Under the pieces are notes generated by a model. That model ran no database searches, was not told the origin of the DNA, and saw only the letters and a program-made list of their open reading frames with translations. Both the position numbers and the translations under genes were made by a program. Shown one piece after another: positions 8,909-18,580 of a DNA stretch of 64,000 bases. The stretch is from Parietichytrium sp. I65-24A (taxonomy: Eukaryota; Sar; Bigyra; Thraustochytrida; Thraustochytriidae), in contig BLSF01000038.1 in assembly GCA_012862575.1 (NCBI GenBank), positions 312,317 through 376,316 on the forward strand, given 5' to 3'. Position 1 is the first letter of the stretch. Each line of letters starts with the position of its first letter.

Positions 8909-10990
8909 TCACAAGCCCTTCTTCTCTTTGATGCGGTGTATTGCAGTGTTCAAAACGCTAGACTTATCCTTAATTTCTGGGACGAGAAGCATCTTGCCCA
9001 GTCTTTCCGAGAGAATATTGACGTTGTGCCTTCTCTGCTTCTCTCGCTTGCTCTTTTTCCACCGTCTCCGAGCTTTCTTCTCCTCTTGTGAAAGATTTGG
9101 CCCATTGGGCACGTCGTCATCATCGTCGTCATCGTCATCAATTTCATCTTCCCCAGGGACGTGATCAGGGACTTGCAAGTTATAGTGCTCCACTAGAAAG
9201 TCAATTGCAGATTGTAAAACAGACGCACGATCCTTGGTCTCCCTCTCCGCCTCTGTAAAGAGAAGCGCAGCCAAGTCATCGTACATGGTATTAAGGACAA
9301 ACCGTCTCTGACGCTCGCGGTTACTCTTCTTCTCTCGTCGAACTTGTAGCCTCTGCTGACGGCGGACTTCCCGCTCTCGATGACGGGCTTCGATCATAGC
9401 AGTGACACTCGGCGTTCCGGATTGGACCTGATCTTGTTTCTGTTGCTGTTCAGCCAGCAGCCTATCTAGCACCTCCTTCTGCTGCAAGTTCAACCCCGAA
9501 GCTGCTGCACTCCCAGAAGCAAACACGTTGTTACCAAAGAGTGGGGCGTTTGCGTTGCCAAAATTTCCCCCCGCGCCAAAGCCTGCACTTGTCTGGTTCG
9601 CTTGGAACCCTCCGAGCCCAAGGTCCTTGCCGCCACCGATGAGGCTTGCGAGTGGGTTGTTTGCGGGGCTTGCATTGCCAAAGTTACTCTGGCCGAACGC
9701 GGTGGGGGACCCGTTCGCGACCCCGGCCCCAAAACCTTTGCCTGCAGCGCCTTGTGAAGAAGAAGCGAGTAAATTAACGAGGCCCGAAAGGTCTGCGCCG
9801 CCAGCGCCAGCAGAAGAATTAGAGTTTGAGCCCGCGCCAAAACCGTTCATTGGAGATTGCGCCTGAGGCGCTTGCACCTGTGATCCGATGAATCCGACCA
9901 ATGCCTGCAAGAGCTTTTGCTGTTGTTCCTGCTGTTGCTGTTGCTGATGGAGCTCCAAAAGTTGTGACAGATTTTGCGGGCTAATGTTATTCTGGGTCAA
10001 CAACTGCAGGGCTTGCATCAGTTGCTGTTGCTGGTTTTGACCAGGCGCCTGTTCCTGCTGCTGCGTCTGCTGCAATAACTTGCTGATATCAAGTGAAGGA
10101 CTCGACAAGCCCCGGGAGTCAAACTGCTGCTGCGATTGCTGCGGTGCCTGCTGCGGTGCCGACTGCTGATTTTGATTTGCAAACTTGGCGAGAAGCTGGT
10201 TCAGGGAGGCATTGTCGGCTGCCCCAAGCCCATTAACAGGAGACGTGGTCATTCCCCTGGAAGGGCCGGCGACTCCTCCATTTTCCATCTTAACGCCACC
10301 AAAGTTGGTGGAGGGCGGGGGCATGTGCGAAAGGAGATTGTGTGAGTTGTTCGCTAGGCCACTGGATGGGGGAGGCGGCAAACCTCTGTGGGCAAGATCT
10401 TCGTTCTGCGCTTCAGGCACAGTTTTGAGTCGGTGTGAGTGTGGGAACGAAGTGAAGTTTATCATACTTCCCGGGCGGCTCCTCTTTGGCCCGAGCCCCT
10501 GCTGCATGCGCTGCCGTTCAAACTCCTTCTGCTTCATCTGCCGCTGCTTCTCCTCCTCTGACGACGAAGACATCTGGCGCGCAAGCGACTTGACATTCTT
10601 CTGGAAGCGGTTCACCAACTGCATCCTTTCGCCGCGGAGTCCTGCCTGCTGGTCCTCCGACAGCGCGCTCTTCTCCAGCGACAGAAGCTTGAGGTACTGA
10701 TTCAGGCTCTCCGTGCCGTTCGCGTCTGAGTTGTCCAGCGCCGCCACAATGGCCGCATCATTGCGTATGATCAGGTCCTTCATCAGCGCCTTGTGGTTCG
10801 GGTCCACGCCTCCACCCGGCTTGCACAGCATGGAAGCTTTCCGCAACAGCCCTTTCAGCTCCTGCGTGCCTTTCGCACCGTCCAGCGCCTCATTCGCGGC
10901 GCTCTGCAACATGTTCTTGTCGCTCGGCCACGACCTTTGCAGAGAGTGCGTCAGCGAACGCATGTCGCCGTCGTCGTTCGTGCCCGCCAT
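8909..10990 (-). CDS. Glutamine-rich protein with two tandem bHLH domains
   Basis: A likely DNA-binding regulator of 693 residues, counted from the ATG at 10990; the frame is open a little further upstream but begins there with TTG. The C-terminus holds two helix-loop-helix domains in a row, about residues 554-605 and 645-693, separated by a linker with an unbroken run of nine Asp. Each has a basic helix of the form KKSxRExQRR, so the Glu and Arg residues that read E-box half sites are present, while the His typical of class B proteins is Lys. The second domain ends at the very C-terminus. The middle of the protein is disordered: several polyglutamine patches (coding bases about 9900-10200) and Gly/Asn/Phe-rich stretches that could serve activation. 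The N-terminus is helical and unassigned. No intron is needed. DNA binding is inferred from the family; whether the two domains pair with each other or with partners is unknown. Confidence 0.85.
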   Translation of the reverse strand: MAGTNDDGDMRSLTHSLQRSWPSDKNMLQSAANEALDGAKGTQELKGLLRKASMLCKPGGGVDPNHKALMKDLIIRNDAAIVAALDNSDANGTESLNQYLKLLSLEKSALSEDQQAGLRGERMQLVNRFQKNVKSLARQMSSSSEEEKQRQMKQKEFERQRMQQGLGPKRSRPGSMINFTSFPHSHRLKTVPEAQNEDLAHRGLPPPPSSGLANNSHNLLSHMPPPSTNFGGVKMENGGVAGPSRGMTTSPVNGLGAADNASLNQLLAKFANQNQQSAPQQAPQQSQQQFDSRGLSSPSLDISKLLQQTQQQEQAPGQNQQQQLMQALQLLTQNNISPQNLSQLLELHQQQQQQEQQQKLLQALVGFIGSQVQAPQAQSPMNGFGAGSNSNSSAGAGGADLSGLVNLLASSSQGAAGKGFGAGVANGSPTAFGQSNFGNASPANNPLASLIGGGKDLGLGGFQANQTSAGFGAGGNFGNANAPLFGNNVFASGSAAASGLNLQQKEVLDRLLAEQQQKQDQVQSGTPSVTAMIEARHREREVRRQQRLQVRREKKSNRERQRRFVLNTMYDDLAALLFTEAERETKDRASVLQSAIDFLVEHYNLQVPDHVPGEDEIDDDDDDDDDVPNGPNLSQEEKKARRRWKKSKREKQRRHNVNILSERLGKMLLVPEIKDKSSVLNTAIHRIKEKKGL

Positions 10991-11304
10991 TGCTCCTCTG
11001 CCGCTCTTTTCCAACTATCCGCCTATCCGCCTTCCTTGATGCACGGTCTGGCGCGCGCGTGTGTGTGTGTGAGTGTGTTGGACAATACCGAGGTGGCCGT
11101 CAAGGTTGGTATATAGATATAGATAGATAGATAGATATGTGCGTATGACCCAAAAAGAGGACGCCTGCAGAAAAACCTCTGTTGCGCCGCGCACCAGCCA
11201 GCCGACTGTTCTGCTCTCAATCCCCTTCACACCCTTCTTCCCGGCGTTCTTTTGTGCACCGCAGAGGCGTCGTTTGTCGCCCGCAAATCGCAACGGGTTT
11301 CACG

Positions 11305-11480
11305 CTCTCCCTCTCTCTCTCTCTCTCTCGTTCTCTATGTGTATACCCCCCAAAAAAAGACCCAACCCGCTGTCCGCTGTGCAGGCGTCGCCTCGGGCCG
11401 AGATGGTCCGTGCGCGGGCGAAGGGTTCCCTTGTTCTCTGGCTGCGCGATGGGGGGCGCTCTCTCTCTCTCTCTCTCTCT
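11305..11480. repeat. Pair of (CT)n tracts upstream of the bHLH gene
   Basis: CT dinucleotide runs at 11305-11329 and 11459-11480. Read on the strand of the bHLH gene they are GA tracts about 320-490 bases upstream of its start, mirroring the GA tract upstream of GDH. Confidence 0.85.
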
Positions 11481-11758
11481 GAACTCCGTACGCTGTATGT
11501 ACTCGCTGCTGTTCGCGGACCCTGGGCGCTGGCAGTGGAGGTCAGGCCCCGTTGTTAGCGTAATGAGTAGGAGACTGTTAGCGTAGGGGCGCGGGGGAAA
11601 GTTAGGTTTTCCTCGCGAATTTTGCGCGCTTTTTCCCTCGGGGGCTAGGGATTACGGTGGCGGAGGAGTAGGGGTTGGGTGTGCTTTTCGAGATGTTTTT
11701 CTCTGGTGATTTTTGTTATGTTTTGTTTTGCTTTATTTTGCTCTGCTTTTTTGGCTAT

Positions 11759-11788
11759 TCGTTGTTGTTGTTGTTGTTGTTGTTGTTA
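11759..11788 (+). repeat. (TTG)n trinucleotide repeat
   Basis: About nine GTT/TTG units in a T-rich stretch, not in any recognised coding frame. Confidence 0.85.
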
Positions 11789-12208
11789 TTGTTGTGGCTC
11801 TCTTTTCTTTCGCGAGACTGAAGCTACGAGGAATGGCCGGCTGACGGTTCTAATTTTAGAATTTAGATGCTTCGCACTCTTCGCATCCTCGTTCCCGGCG
11901 TTTGGTTTGCTACCTCTGGTCTACTGGTCTAGTAGCTAGATTCCTGGTTCACGTGGCTCCTCACTTTTTCTTTCTTCTCTTTTTCCTTTCCTTTTTTTTT
12001 CCCTCTCCCGCCGCCTTGTGCGCAAGCGCTAAGACCGCATAGCCGAGCGCTAGTGCCCGTGCCGTGCGTGCCGGCTGGCTAGACGTGGCTAGGCGTGTTG
12101 TGTAGGACTGAGCACGTGATTTGAAATCATGAAGTTACTAAGTTTGGAGTAGCCAATTCAGTAGCTATGCAGAAGCTGAGGTGAACAATGTTCACGGTCA
12201 ACTCTGTC

Positions 12209-12211
<3 letters not shown>

Positions 12212-12240
<29 letters not shown>
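12212..12240 (+). repeat. (CT)n microsatellite
   Basis: About fourteen CT units, placed between the two divergent genes; the purine strand has the orientation of the bHLH gene. Confidence 0.9.
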
Positions 12241-12244
<4 letters not shown>

Positions 12245-13717
12245 GTCCCGCTCTGCTCTCTCTGATGTAAAATTATTCCCGTTGTGCGCATCATCATGAA
12301 GAACAAGTTCCAACGCGTTTAAAACGTCTTCACGCAAACACGAAAATGAACGCCATCGTCTTGCCTTTCCCTATCTCTATTTAGTCTTGCGCCTGATAAA
12401 CTAACCACCTCATTAGCTACTAATACTCTACTAATGCCTCTAATACTCAGGCTCGTAAGAACAATAGAGGTACACTAAGTGGAACCGTGCTCAATTTTGC
12501 TAACGAGCATGCAAGGGTGCTATCAGGCAATAGCAGAGTTCTAGTGCGTGTGGCAAGGAGCGTGGTGGCACGAGCGCTTTGCCCATCCCCCAAAGGTCAT
12601 TTCGTCATTCTTCATTTCTTCATTTCTTTTTATTCGATTAATTCATTGATAGATTGACTGATTGATAGATTTGGATTGATGAATTAATGTGTTGCGGTAC
12701 GAGGTGCTTTAAGACCATCCGGCAGAATGTGGCAGAATGACCAAAAGACACGAGTACTCTGCGCCAGTGAAAGCCGTTACATGCGCGGCTGACTCGGACT
12801 AGGACTAAGAATTCTGACTCGGACTCAGCTCTGTCCTTCGCATGCCGAGAACCTCGCAGAGTAGGGACCGGCCTGCGGAAGCGGAGCGTGTATATGGTAG
12901 GGCCTGCTTCGCTGCCAGAGTTGCTTCTCATTCTGACCCACGTCAGTCTTCCTCTACTCGGTATCGCTTGCAGTCAACAAAATGGCATTTCTCCTATCCT
13001 TGTTATTCTTGCACAAATCCCTGCGGCAGTTAATCGTTTCGAAAAGTGGATTTCCGAACGATAAGGACGTCAAATAGGTCTAAAAAATACTCACAAATCA
13101 TCTCAATGAATTGAGTCGAAAATCGAAAATCATCGAAATCAATCAAACCAAAAACCAAAAAAATGAAATGACGGTTCCGAAAACCGTTCCGCAAAACACC
13201 GAACATTTAATTGTTCTCCGCTGCTCCTCGCTTCGCACAGGGTGTGCGCTAGCAGTCACTCATACCTCCATTACGCCTTGCTAACGATCCCTGCACGCTC
13301 TACTAATGCACTTGGCAAGTGGTAGTGAGAACGAGATCCTGGCTAGGTCTTCGTCGATTAAGACCACTTAATCTCCCCGCTAAGGCCCCCCTTTGAAAGA
13401 GTGGGCATGAGGGGTAAGAAATGGATAGTGTATTCGCTGGCTATGTAATACGGTAGGAGTGCAGAGGTGGGGCACACATGGGCACACAACCAGAATTGCA
13501 CTCACAGAAAACACAGAAAACACAGGAAAGGAGTGAGGATAGTGAGAAGGAGGGGTACGCGCAGCGAAAGAGGGGAAGGAGCATTAGTGGATCTCGTGCC
13601 CACCGCTGAAGTTCACAGTCCCAAGATTGCAAGGAAGAGTCCGAGTACGGTGGTGGTGTGGTGTGCAATCGCGAACCAGCGAACCACGACTTGTGGCTTG
13701 CGGCACAGATAACGTTG

Positions 13718-14440
13718 ATGTCACAAGAAGAAAAACGCCCCCAACCTGGGCCACTGGAAAGTGCCATTCACCAGAGAGCAGACGACCTCAGAGACAAGTA
13801 TCCCGGGTACGACCAAAGCGCACGACTGGCTGCAGGTGAGCTGGCAAAGATGGCGTCCACTCCGCCGGAAACACGCCCGGAGCCAAGGAGATCCGAGCCG
13901 CCCGCGGTTCTCAATCAAGCTGCGCCGCAAGGCACGAATAACGGAGAGAGTTGGATGGCCAGAAACAATCCTTTCATACGGGTGGACGCTCTCGTGCAAA
14001 CCCCCAGCCTTGCCAAAATATACAAACAGATCATGGGACTCGGGCTCGCGGTCTTCGTGGTGACTGTCGTGGGTATTATAGCAGTGTGCCGCTGGTACAA
14101 CGTGCTTGGCTTCTTCTATATTGCCCCCTTTGTGTATCCTCTCTTCGGCTGCATTGTGAACGCCACCATGTTAGCAATCCTCACGTCTTTCACGTTGCTC
14201 ATTGCATCGGTTTCACTCCTCGCAGGTCTTTTCTCGACATGCTCTCTCTTGGCAGCTCTGATGGGGATACTGTTCATCGGTCTCAATGCTGCCATCCTCT
14301 ACCTTCTAGTCCAGTTTGATCCTAAAGTGCGTGACAATTGGCAGCAATTTGCAGCTTCCTGCAGAACGAAAAGTTCCGGCCCGACCGTCGAGACCAACGG
14401 CCCGGCAGCCAAGGATCAGGTGTCGAATAGCCCAGTGTAA
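13718..14440 (+). CDS. Four-helix integral membrane protein of unknown function
   Basis: I do not recognise this 240-residue protein. The frame is open from 13658, but that codon is GTG; the first ATG at 13718 is taken as the start. The N-terminal 90 residues are polar and disordered, followed by a short NPF motif. Then come four closely spaced hydrophobic segments at roughly residues 108-128, 132-152, 153-173 and 177-198, with very short loops, and a polar 40-residue tail. An NPF motif before a four-helix bundle recalls SCAMP and other trafficking tetraspans, but the conserved SCAMP core sequences are absent, so I leave it unnamed. The next gene starts only 264 bases downstream on the same strand. 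Confidence 0.75.
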   Translation: MSQEEKRPQPGPLESAIHQRADDLRDKYPGYDQSARLAAGELAKMASTPPETRPEPRRSEPPAVLNQAAPQGTNNGESWMARNNPFIRVDALVQTPSLAKIYKQIMGLGLAVFVVTVVGIIAVCRWYNVLGFFYIAPFVYPLFGCIVNATMLAILTSFTLLIASVSLLAGLFSTCSLLAALMGILFIGLNAAILYLLVQFDPKVRDNWQQFAASCRTKSSGPTVETNGPAAKDQVSNSPV

Positions 14441-14704
14441 CAATCAACAACCTTTCGTGCCCTATACTTCCTCTCCTCTTTACGTAAACATTTTCAGTCT
14501 TCATTTGCGTGACATTCTCCGACTTGTAGTACAGTGAAGTGTACTCGCTGCCAAACATTGAGATCAAACCAAGCATGCTCGCTTTGGACTACTAATGGAG
14601 ATTGTAGCTGATGTTTACCTTGAAATTCAGAAGAAGACTGTCGGTCTGACGAAACGATATCCGTGCCAGAGTGCGGCGAAAATTTCGCGCGCGATTGGTC
14701 GAAC

Positions 14705-15793
14705 ATGTTGCTTCGAAATGCGCACAGACAACTGCGAGCGCAGGCTCGCGTGCAGGTTCGCGGCCTCCTCACGTGGTCGCGTGTGGTAGATGCAAGCGGT
14801 GCAGAGAAGCGCGCTGGAGGGCTCTCCTTGGTGGATCTGTCGCTTGGCTCCGTGGAGTCAGGCTGCAAAACTCAAAGCGAACTAGTTGCTGCACTCCGAA
14901 AGAATGGCGTGCTTCGCAATGCGGCGCTAGCAAAGGCAATGGAGCGAACGGACCGGGCTGTTTTTGTTCCACTGCAGCAAGACGCCGCGGTGTACGCTGA
15001 ACCTTACGAGAACAAGCCTGTGACCATACATTCCCTCGCCAAATCAACCATCTCGACACCTCACCACCACTGTGTAGTCGGCGAACTCTGTGCCGAGTTT
15101 CTGCAGCAAAGAGTTGCTTCGGCCCCCGGCGAATGCGTCATTCTAGACGCTGGGTGCGGCACAGGATATACTTCAGCTCTGCTCGGTCGCTTGGCCGCCG
15201 ATTTGGGATTGGATCCCACAATTTACGGCACAGACGCTGTCCCGTCGCTGACAGGTGCTGCCAAAGAAATGATTGAGAAGAGTTTGCCTTCAGCGCTGGC
15301 TGCGAAATTTCAATTTCACCAAGCCTTTGACGAAACATCCGGCCGCCCATGGACCGAGGACGCGGTTTCGCAAGGAGTAGCTTTCGACTTGATTCACTGC
15401 GGGTTCGCTGTTCCAGAGCAAGGCGAGCCGACAGAAACAATGATCGGTAAGCTTCTTGCCCCTGGTGGAAGATTCGTCGGATCCCTTGTCCAGGAGGGCT
15501 CTGGGGTTCAAGAGCTTGTTGTGATTGACAAATCCCCCGAAAACGGCCAGGAACTTACCAAAACCATCATTCAAAAGCCGGTCCACTGCCAAGCCATGAT
15601 CCTGGAATATTTCGACGAAGTCGCAGCTGCTGTTTCTCCCGCTGAAAGGCTGGAGAAAGTAAAGCAGGATCTTGAAAACTGGAAAGCCTCTTACGAAGCC
15701 CAGCATGGAAAGCCACCAGGCAAAGCGGAGCTTCTTTCCTCCCCACTCTTCCAGGAATTCGCAGCACTTCGCAAACGTTCCTGGGACAAGTAA
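14705..15793 (+). CDS. Protein-L-isoaspartate O-methyltransferase-like, with C-terminal helical extension
   Basis: A 362-residue S-adenosylmethionine-dependent methyltransferase of the PCMT family, which starts repair of isoaspartyl damage in proteins. The frame opens at 14663 with GTG; the ATG at 14705 is chosen and gives an Arg-rich, acid-free leader that looks like a mitochondrial presequence. The family block STISTPHHH, where animal enzymes have ATISAPHMH, sits about residue 118-126, and the SAM-binding motif I, VILDAGCGTGYT, at 145-156. The fold is complete, though the middle is divergent from animal enzymes. After the catalytic domain, residues 316-362 form a charged helical tail with the spacing W...Y...HGKPP...L...P....F..LRK. 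It resembles the short N-terminal motif of Sld2/RECQL4-type proteins rather than anything in PCMT. Organelle location and the meaning of the tail are inference. Confidence 0.85.
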   Translation: MLLRNAHRQLRAQARVQVRGLLTWSRVVDASGAEKRAGGLSLVDLSLGSVESGCKTQSELVAALRKNGVLRNAALAKAMERTDRAVFVPLQQDAAVYAEPYENKPVTIHSLAKSTISTPHHHCVVGELCAEFLQQRVASAPGECVILDAGCGTGYTSALLGRLAADLGLDPTIYGTDAVPSLTGAAKEMIEKSLPSALAAKFQFHQAFDETSGRPWTEDAVSQGVAFDLIHCGFAVPEQGEPTETMIGKLLAPGGRFVGSLVQEGSGVQELVVIDKSPENGQELTKTIIQKPVHCQAMILEYFDEVAAAVSPAERLEKVKQDLENWKASYEAQHGKPPGKAELLSSPLFQEFAALRKRSWDK

Positions 15794-16136
15794 ATCATCT
15801 CGCCCAAAAAAAAAAGAAGAAAAAGAAACACCAGCCAGAGCCCAATTCGCCGCGATGATCGTCATCCATATCACATCCACGTCAACCAAGCCATCATGAT
15901 CCCACACCAACGCCTCGCATCTCCTACCCCTCGCTACTGGTATCTCTAGCAGCTCCCAAAACAGCTAGCCAACAGTTCTCCCCAATCTCTGCGGAACGCT
16001 TCTCGCAGGCTCTCGTGACCACCGCGAACGAATTGAATGAGTGGCCGCCCCTCATGCTAGTCGCGCGTAATTAACCCCTACCAAACTGCTCACCCAGACA
16101 AACATACACACGCAGTCGTGCGAAAGGTCCCCGCTC

Positions 16137-16195
16137 CCCCACAGTCTCCCACAGTCTCCCACAGTCTCCCACAGTTTCCCACAGCTCCCACAGGT
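16137..16195 (+). repeat. 10-base tandem repeat (CCCACAGTCT type)
   Basis: About five head-to-tail copies of a pyrimidine-rich decamer, decaying towards the 3' side. Confidence 0.85.
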
Positions 16196-16231
16196 TACCC
16201 TGTCCTCAGAACGCTAAGCGACGAGAAGAGC

Positions 16232-16255
16232 GGAGAGAGAGAGAGAGAGAGAGAG
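16232..16255 (+). repeat. (GA)n tract immediately upstream of a start codon
   Basis: About twelve GA units end five bases before the ATG of the nucleolar RRM gene, so this tract almost certainly lies in its 5' untranslated leader. Confidence 0.85.
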
Positions 16256-16259
16256 GGAA

Positions 16260-17459
16260 ATGAGGTCTGCAAGGAAGAGCGCGCAGAAGAGGACGCCGGC
16301 GAAGAAGGTGGCGCAGGAGGAGAGCGATGGGGACGAGCAGGTGGTGGAGCAGGTGAAGAAGACGCCTGCCAAGAGCAACAAGAAGACGCCTGCCAAGAGC
16401 AACAAGAAGACGCCTGCCAAGAGCAACAAGAAGACGCCTGCCAAGGCAGCAAAGATGGCAGTGGAGAGTGACGACGAGGAGGACGTGCAAGTTACCGTCA
16501 AGAAGACTCCTGCAAAGAAGACTCCTGCGAAGAAGACCCCTGCCAAAAAGACTCCTGCCAAGGCTCCTGCTCCAGTGGAGAGCGATGAGGACGAAGAGAT
16601 TGAGGAGCCTGTGAAGAAGACTCCGGCAAAGAAAACTCCTGCGAAGAAGACTCCTGCAAAAAAGACTCCTGCCAAGGCTCCTGCTCCGGTGGAGAGCGAT
16701 GAGGACGACGAGGAAGAGGAGGAGGCGAATGAATCCGTACAAAACGATCGTAAGAAACGTTTGAACGATGCTGCTCTAGCTCTTGGGATCGCAGGGGAGA
16801 AGGCCAAAATAGCGCCGCTCAGCGAAGCAGACAAGGAGGAAGGGAGCGACGACGACGAAGAAGAAGAAATGTCTGAGAGCGACGAGGAGGGAGATGATGA
16901 AGCCGAAAAGACCGCCGCAGATGAGGCACGTGAAGCTAAAGAGGCTGCCAAGGACACCTCAGGAAAGTTGCAAGCTGTCGGAAGCAAGGAGGGAGTTTTG
17001 TACCTGGGACACATCCCGCATGGTTTCTATGAAGACCAGATGAAGGGGTTCTTTTCACAGTTTGGAGTCGTGAGCCGCCTTCGCCTTTCAAGAAGCAGAA
17101 AGACTGGCCGCTCCCGCGGCTATGCGTTCATCCAGTTCGAATCTCCACAGGTGGCCGCTATTGCTCAGCAAGCTATGCACCAATACATCCTCTGCGGTAA
17201 AGTGCTTCAATGCGCTCTTCTTGCACCTGAGAAGGTTCACGAGCGCATGTTTGATGGTGTCTTTAAACGAAAATTCCCACGCATTAATAGAGAAAAGATG
17301 GACACACTGCAACGGCTTAAGCCTAGGACTGAGAAGCAGCAAAATAAACGCGTGAAGAATGCTGTGAAACGCAGCCGTGGGCAGCAGAAGAAGCTTACCA
17401 AGAAGGGCATTGATTATGAACTTCCTGTTGCAAAGAAAGTCAAGTTAACTAGCGCATAA
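16260..17459 (+). CDS. Nucleolar RRM protein (NIFK/Nop15-like) with KKTPA repeats
   Basis: A 399-residue basic protein with one RNA recognition motif in its C-terminal half, of the type found in the ribosome-assembly factors NIFK and yeast Nop15, which act in 60S pre-rRNA processing. RNP2 reads VLYLGHIP at 246-253 and RNP1 reads RGYAFIQF at 286-293; a Lys/Arg-rich tail follows. The N-terminal 160 residues are low complexity: about a dozen KKTPA units, including near-identical 24-base repeats at 16364-16441, and a larger duplicated block KKTPA(n)-KAPAPVESDED seen twice. These Lys/Thr/Pro and acidic segments look like nucleolar, phosphorylatable tails and are reminiscent of histone H1 tails. 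The start follows directly on a GA tract. The RRM family assignment is good; the exact orthologue is less certain. Confidence 0.85.
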   Translation: MRSARKSAQKRTPAKKVAQEESDGDEQVVEQVKKTPAKSNKKTPAKSNKKTPAKSNKKTPAKAAKMAVESDDEEDVQVTVKKTPAKKTPAKKTPAKKTPAKAPAPVESDEDEEIEEPVKKTPAKKTPAKKTPAKKTPAKAPAPVESDEDDEEEEEANESVQNDRKKRLNDAALALGIAGEKAKIAPLSEADKEEGSDDDEEEEMSESDEEGDDEAEKTAADEAREAKEAAKDTSGKLQAVGSKEGVLYLGHIPHGFYEDQMKGFFSQFGVVSRLRLSRSRKTGRSRGYAFIQFESPQVAAIAQQAMHQYILCGKVLQCALLAPEKVHERMFDGVFKRKFPRINREKMDTLQRLKPRTEKQQNKRVKNAVKRSRGQQKKLTKKGIDYELPVAKKVKLTSA

Positions 17460-17779
17460 GCCCTGTATTTACTGCATCTCAATTACGTTTTGTTCTTGTT
17501 GTTTCCCAACTTTCTCCATACACTGATTTCATTTTCGGCCGAGCCAGGCCCTTCACTTGATACGGGGTGGTACATGGCTGTACATGAGTATGCTATAATC
17601 TCCAGACTCTAGCCGTCACGGCTGCGCGCAAAGTACGACAAGTGACGAGAACAATATTAATCGATTGTAAAGAATGTTTCTGTTACCTACAAATTCAGCC
17701 GATGGTGATCGCTTGCTCGATGGTGGCGTTTCTCAGGTGGGTCAGTGCGACAGAGAGCATAAAACCATGACTTTCGGAA
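17460..17779. other. Convergent intergenic region
   Basis: 320 bases separate the stop codons of the RRM gene (+) and the Rab5-like gene (-). I see no gene, clear polyadenylation hexamer or repeat. Confidence 0.55.
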
Positions 17780-18580
17780 CTAGCAGCAGTTGAAGCTCCG
17801 CTCAGCGGTATTCTCCGCTGTAATGTTCACAGGATCGCTCTCATCAAGTCCCTCGTCTGCGGGTGGAGGGAGATTATTAGCAACCCAAGTAAACATATCC
17901 TCTACGTTTTCACCTGTCTTTGCCGAGGTCTCAAAGTATTGCAAGTTGTTTTCTTCTACAAACTCCTGAACAAGCTCTGCTTCGACCTCGCGCCCTTCTC
18001 TGTCCATTTTATTTCCCACCAGTGCGATTGGCATGTCCACATTGGGTCTTTCCTTTCTGAGCTTTTTCAGCCACTCCTTGGCTTTGACGAAAGATTCGTT
18101 GTATGTGAGATCAAAGACAATCACAGCTGCTTCGGCGCTTCGGTAATACAGCGGCGTGATGGCCTCATACCTCTCCTGTCCTGCTGTGTCCCAAATCTCA
18201 AAAATGTACTGGCTCCCTTCGGACTCAATTTTCTTGGTCATGTACGCCGCTCCAATTGTCGGAAGCTGATCATCATCAAACAATCCTTTGACAAATCTCA
18301 GAGTCAGGCATGTCTTGCCCACTGAAATTCACCGAAACCCAACAACCAGCGATCACGGAACGATCAAATCAACACCCGTTGCGACATCGACCAGCACACA
18401 TAAGAGCACAATTGCAAGAAATTTAGTTAGAGCACAGCATCAATACCCACGCCGAACCCAGCGCCAGCGCCAGTCTCAGCGACCGCCATGCGCCATGCGC
18501 CATTCGCCATGCGCCATGCAACAAGACCACTCACCTCCCATCGTCCCCAATATCACCAGCTTGAATCTCCTTTCCGCCAT
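17780..18580 (-). CDS. Rab5-like small GTPase, two exons
   Basis: A membrane-trafficking GTPase of the Rab5/Rab22 group, which acts on early endosomes. I read exon 1 as 18580-18535 and exon 2 as 18321-17780, joined across a 213-base intron (18534-18322) with GTGAGT donor and TTTCAG acceptor. The junction falls inside the P-loop codon for Val and restores GTMGVGKT. The spliced protein has 195 residues: G1 motif at 12-19, switch I PTIGAAY, G3 [10 protein letters not shown]4 NKMD, G5 ETSAK, and a C-terminal CC for geranylgeranylation. The switch I resembles Rab5 (STIGAAF). Without exon 1 the open frame would lack the first Gly of the P-loop and would start at GTG. The intron carries a 7-base tandem repeat. 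A TBC-domain gene, from a family that usually acts on Rabs, lies divergently 1.4 kb away. The splice model is inferred from sequence, without transcript data. Confidence 0.9.
18484..18518 (+). repeat. CGCCATG heptamer tandem repeat within Rab5-like intron
   Basis: Five head-to-tail 7-base units, one with a single mismatch, lie 17 bases inside the intron from its 5' splice site. Confidence 0.9.

Larger units (their letters stand above)
10991..13717. other. Divergent intergenic region with many microsatellites
   Basis: This 2.7-kb spacer separates the bHLH gene (-) from the four-helix membrane protein gene (+). It holds a GT tract near 11060-11075, GATA-type repeats near 11115-11137, two CT tracts, a TTG array and a further CT tract at 12212-12240. 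Two CACGTG E-boxes lie at 11950-11955 and 12113-12118. I recognise no gene here. Confidence 0.6.
15794..16259 (+). other. Intergenic region, promoter side of the nucleolar RRM gene
   Basis: This 466-base gap follows an A-rich tract just after the methyltransferase stop. It contains a 10-base minisatellite and then a GA tract that stops only five bases before the next start codon. No gene is visible. Confidence 0.6.

Noticed and set aside
13718-14440. SCAMP identification for the four-helix membrane protein
   Set aside because: Only the NPF motif and the helix count agree; the conserved SCAMP cytoplasmic and core sequences are missing.
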